A stretch of 15,336 bases of DNA from Prevotella sp. (GTDB lineage Bacteria; Bacteroidota; Bacteroidia; Bacteroidales; Bacteroidaceae). Location of the stretch: the NCBI GenBank assembly GCA_017632825.1, contig JAGBQP010000112.1:1-15336 (forward strand), written 5' to 3'. The position numbers were made by a program, and so were the translations under genes. The notes under the pieces were generated by a model. The model was not told the DNA's origin, made no database searches, and worked only from the letters and a program-made list of their open reading frames with translations. Positions 12,391 through 15,336 of the stretch are shown here, piece after piece. The stretch's first letter is position 1, and each line of letters begins with the position of its first letter.

Positions 12391-14235
12391 ATGTGCGGAA
12401 TAGTCGGATATATAGGCAAGAAGGAAGCCTTCCCAATATTGATAAAGGGGCTTCGGCGGCTGGAGTACAGAGGATACGACTCGGCAGGTGTTGCCCTGTT
12501 AAACGAGAACGGCGAGTTGAACGTATGTAAAACAAAAGGAAAAGTCGATAACCTGGTGGATTATTGCCAAGATAAGGATGTGTCTGGCCACGTCGGTATT
12601 GCCCATACCCGATGGGCCACACACGGCGAACCATCGGCACGCAACGCACACCCGCACTACTCAGAGTCGCGCAATCTGGCTATCATCCATAACGGTATCA
12701 TCGAGAACTATGCCGAACTGAAGGCTAACCTTCAGAAGAAAGGCATCGCATTCCAGTCGGACACCGATACCGAGGTGGTGGTACAGCTGGTAGAATACAT
12801 CATGAACAAGAAGCAGGTAGATTTGCTGACTGCTGTTCAGGTGGCTCTGTATCAGGTTATTGGCGCTTATGCCATAGCCATCATCGATAAGCGTGAACCA
12901 CAGCAAATAATAGCAGCCCGCAAGCAGAGCCCACTGGTAGTTGGCATCGGCGATGGCGAGTTCTTCCTCGGTTCCGATGCCAGCCCTATTATTGAATATA
13001 CTGACAAGGTGGTGTATCTTGAGGACGAGAACATCGCCGTCATCCGTCTCGACAGCGAACTGAAAGTCGTGAGCCTACTAGGTGAGGAGCAGGAGACGGT
13101 GGTGAAGCATGTGGACATTGACCTGGGACAGATAGAAAAGGGTGGTTATCCGCACTTCATGCTGAAGGAAATCTTTGAGCAGCCCGAGTGCCTGACGAAC
13201 TGTATGCGTGGCCGTGTTAATATCAATGGCGACCACGTGACGCTCAGCGCCCTGATCGACCACCGCCGTCAGCTGCTGAGTGCCAAGCGTGTACTCATCG
13301 TGGCTTGCGGCACGTCGTGGCACGCTGGTCTCATTGGCAAGCAACTCATTGAGACCTTCTGCCGCATACCCGTCGAGGTGGAGTATGCCTCGGAGTTCCG
13401 CTACCGCAATCCCGTTGTCGGTAAGGACGATGTCGTGATTGCTATCTCGCAGAGTGGCGAGACTGCCGACACGCTGGCCGCCGTACAACTGGCCAAGGAG
13501 CGTGGCGCCTTCATCTATGGCATCTGTAACGCCATCGGCAGCAGTATACCCCGTGCTACGGATACGGGTACCTATATCCATGTAGGCCCTGAGATTGGTG
13601 TGGCTTCCACAAAAGCCTTTACCGGTCAGGTGACGGTGCTGACCATGATAGCACTGGCTATGGGCGAGGCACGTGGTACCATCGACCGCGACGAATACCT
13701 GAAGGTTGTGAAAGGACTGAACGAGATTCCCGATAAGATTCGTGAGGTGCTGAAGGCCAACGACCGTGTGAAGGATTTGGCTCGCATCTTCACCTATGCC
13801 CATAACTTCCTGTATCTGGGACGCGGCTTCTCATACCCCGTGGCGCTTGAAGGTGCCCTGAAGCTGAAGGAAATCTCCTATATTCATGCCGAGGGATATC
13901 CCGCTGCCGAGATGAAGCACGGCCCCATTGCCCTCATCGACAGCGATATGCCTGTGGTAGTCATCGCCACACATAACGCCATGTACGAGAAGGTGCTGTC
14001 GAATATCCAGGAAATCAAGGCCCGCAAGGGTAGGGTGATAGCCCTTGTGTCGAAGGGCGACAAGACGATATCAGCCATCGCCGACGAGGTGATAGAGCTG
14101 CCCGACGTTCAGGAGTGTCTGGAGCCGCTGGTGGCTACCGTCCCCTTACAGCTTCTTGCCTACCATGTGGCAGTCTGCAAGGGCATGGACGTCGATCAAC
14201 CAAGAAACTTAGCAAAATCAGTGACAGTAGAATAA
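12391..14235 (+). CDS. glmS: glucosamine-6-phosphate synthase (isomerising glutamine amidotransferase)
   Basis: Makes glucosamine-6-phosphate from fructose-6-phosphate and glutamine, the entry step to UDP-GlcNAc for peptidoglycan and lipopolysaccharide; cytosolic. 614 residues, close to the E. coli enzyme. The N-terminal Ntn-type glutaminase domain (about 1-220) begins MCGIVGYIG with nucleophile C2, and has LEYRGYDSAG (24-33), HTRWATHGEPS (72-82) and HNGIIENY (100-107). Two SIS sugar-isomerase domains follow, with VACGTSWHAG near 309 and ISQSGETADT near 352. The C-terminus LAKSVTVE is the conserved tail of the family. Its stop codon abuts the carA ATG with no gap, implying translational coupling. 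The leader holds a small ORF and an intrinsic terminator. Confidence 0.97.
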   Translation: MCGIVGYIGKKEAFPILIKGLRRLEYRGYDSAGVALLNENGELNVCKTKGKVDNLVDYCQDKDVSGHVGIAHTRWATHGEPSARNAHPHYSESRNLAIIHNGIIENYAELKANLQKKGIAFQSDTDTEVVVQLVEYIMNKKQVDLLTAVQVALYQVIGAYAIAIIDKREPQQIIAARKQSPLVVGIGDGEFFLGSDASPIIEYTDKVVYLEDENIAVIRLDSELKVVSLLGEEQETVVKHVDIDLGQIEKGGYPHFMLKEIFEQPECLTNCMRGRVNINGDHVTLSALIDHRRQLLSAKRVLIVACGTSWHAGLIGKQLIETFCRIPVEVEYASEFRYRNPVVGKDDVVIAISQSGETADTLAAVQLAKERGAFIYGICNAIGSSIPRATDTGTYIHVGPEIGVASTKAFTGQVTVLTMIALAMGEARGTIDRDEYLKVVKGLNEIPDKIREVLKANDRVKDLARIFTYAHNFLYLGRGFSYPVALEGALKLKEISYIHAEGYPAAEMKHGPIALIDSDMPVVVIATHNAMYEKVLSNIQEIKARKGRVIALVSKGDKTISAIADEVIELPDVQECLEPLVATVPLQLLAYHVAVCKGMDVDQPRNLAKSVTVE

Positions 14236-15309
14236 ATGAAAGATGTGACACTGGTCCTGTCTGACGGGACAACATTCAAAGGTAAGAGCTTCGGCTACGA
14301 GAAAGCCGTTGCAGGAGAAGTTGTTTTCAATACAGCGATGATGGGTTATCCCGAATCGCTGACCGACCCCTCGTATGCCGGTCAGCTGATGACGCTAACC
14401 TTTCCGCTTGTGGGTAACTATGGTGTGCCACCCTTCACGTTCGAGGAGAATGGCCTGCCGACGTTTATGGAGAGTGACCGAATCTATGCTTCGGCTATCA
14501 TCGTGGCCGACTACAGCGAGCAGTACTCCCATTGGAACGCTAAGGAGAGCCTGGCCGACTGGCTGAAGCGTGAGCAGGTGCCCGGTGTGACGGGCATTGA
14601 CACCCGTCAGCTGACAAAGGTGCTTCGTGAGCATGGCGTGATGATGGGTAAGCTGGTGTTCGATGGTGATGATGCACCAATAGAGGCCGAAGACTATGGT
14701 GCCATCAACTGGGTTGAGCGTGTTAGCTGCAAGGATGTCATTCGCTACAACGAGGGTGCCGGCAAGAAGGTGGTGCTTGTCGATTGCGGCGTGAAAGCCA
14801 ACATTATACGCTGCCTCGTCAACCGTGGTGTTGAGGTGATTCGCGTTCCTTGGAACTATGACTATACGCAGATGGCCTTCGACGGTCTTTTCCTGGCTAA
14901 CGGTCCTGGCGACCCAGACAAATGTGTGGATGCTGTCGAGATACTGAAGAAGCAGATGTCCCAGAGCCGCAAGCCCATCTGTGGTATCTGCATGGGCAAC
15001 CAGCTGTTGGCAAAAGCTGGTGGCGCGTCTATCTATAAGCTGAAGTATGGTCACCGCTCGCATAACCAGCCGGTGCGCGAGGTAGGAACCAACCGCTGCT
15101 ATGTCACGTCGCAGAATCACGGCTATGCCGTTGACGCCTCGACCCTGGGCAGCGAATGGCGCGAGCTGTTTGTCAATATGAACGACGGCTCTAACGAGGG
15201 TATCCGTCACCAGACGAATCCCTGGTTCTCCAGCCAGTTCCATCCTGAGGCCTGCTCAGGTCCTGTTGACACCGAACTTATGTTTGACCGTTTCATTGAA
15301 GCACTGTAA
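14236..15309 (+). CDS. carA: carbamoyl-phosphate synthase small (glutaminase) subunit
   Basis: Hydrolyses glutamine and passes ammonia to CarB for carbamoyl phosphate, used in pyrimidine and arginine synthesis. 357 residues. The N-terminal domain has the family block GEVVFNTAMMGYPESLTDPSYAGQ, residues 27-50, and GVTGIDTRQLTKVLREHG (117-134). The class I glutamine amidotransferase domain has LANGPGDP (220-227), nucleophile C252 in CGICMGNQLLA, and H336 and E338 in FHPEACSGP. These are exactly 17 positions before E. coli C269, H353 and E355, supporting the start and an intact active site. GICMGNQ replaces the more common GICLGHQ. It begins immediately after the glmS stop and is followed after 19 nt by a probable carB start. 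Confidence 0.97.
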   Translation: MKDVTLVLSDGTTFKGKSFGYEKAVAGEVVFNTAMMGYPESLTDPSYAGQLMTLTFPLVGNYGVPPFTFEENGLPTFMESDRIYASAIIVADYSEQYSHWNAKESLADWLKREQVPGVTGIDTRQLTKVLREHGVMMGKLVFDGDDAPIEAEDYGAINWVERVSCKDVIRYNEGAGKKVVLVDCGVKANIIRCLVNRGVEVIRVPWNYDYTQMAFDGLFLANGPGDPDKCVDAVEILKKQMSQSRKPICGICMGNQLLAKAGGASIYKLKYGHRSHNQPVREVGTNRCYVTSQNHGYAVDASTLGSEWRELFVNMNDGSNEGIRHQTNPWFSSQFHPEACSGPVDTELMFDRFIEAL

Positions 15310-15328
15310 AAGGTAAAAAGTAAGCATT

Positions 15329-15336
15329 ATGAGAGA
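15329..15336 (+). CDS. carB: probable start of carbamoyl-phosphate synthase large subunit (partial)
   Basis: ATG AGA GA is all that remains before the window edge, preceded by A-rich sequence (aaaggtaaaaagtaag). Met-Arg-Glu/Asp would suit CarB N-termini of this phylum, and carB normally follows carA. The call rests on position rather than sequence. Confidence 0.4.

Noticed and set aside
14395..15243. Open frame of 282 codons antisense to carA
   Set aside because: Fully inside carA, no motif, no initiation context.

Overview
The window reads as a chromosomal segment of a Bacteroidetes bacterium, most likely of the Prevotella group in Bacteroidales. Reasons: type III glutamine synthetase and LL-diaminopimelate aminotransferase side by side; several intergenic boxes fitting the Bacteroidetes -7 consensus TAnnTTTG; A-rich ribosome-binding regions rather than strong Shine-Dalgarno sites; a lipoprotein with an LSSC lipobox followed by acidic residues; and a signal peptide whose predicted cleavage leaves an N-terminal Gln, as is common in this phylum. 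I see no tRNA, rRNA, insertion sequence, phage gene or CRISPR array. The genus is inference.

Layout. (1) 1-3644, + strand: probable 3' tip of dapF, then dapL and glnN, closed by a strong terminator. This joins lysine/peptidoglycan precursor synthesis to ammonium assimilation. (2) 3654-4364, - strand: an orphan lipoprotein with an Fn3-like domain. (3) 4598-8236, - strand: five genes in one direction, with no internal terminator seen. In transcription order they are a stand-alone glutathione-peroxidase-like protein, a PNPOx-like flavoprotein, an OhrR-like MarR regulator, a D-2-hydroxyacid dehydrogenase and an exported peroxidase-nitroreductase fusion, followed by a very good terminator. (4) 8594-9310, + strand: an SDR oxidoreductase divergent from that cluster, followed by phased 21-bp repeats. 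(5) 9570-12109: divergent ansA (asparaginase I) and uxaC (uronate isomerase) with back-to-back promoters. (6) 12183-15336, + strand: a leader with a 37-codon small ORF and its own terminator, then glmS, carA and probably the start of carB.

How the genes fit together. Nitrogen handling recurs: GlnN makes glutamine, GlmS and CarA consume its amide, and AnsA releases ammonia from asparagine. The other theme is peroxide/redox defence: the regulator has the Cys and two Tyr positions of organic-peroxide-sensing OhrR, and it sits among two thiol peroxidases and two probable FMN proteins.

The parts most worth following up are the five-gene redox cluster with its exported peroxidase-nitroreductase fusion, and the small ORF plus terminator between the uxaC terminator and glmS, which looks like an undescribed leader or attenuator.
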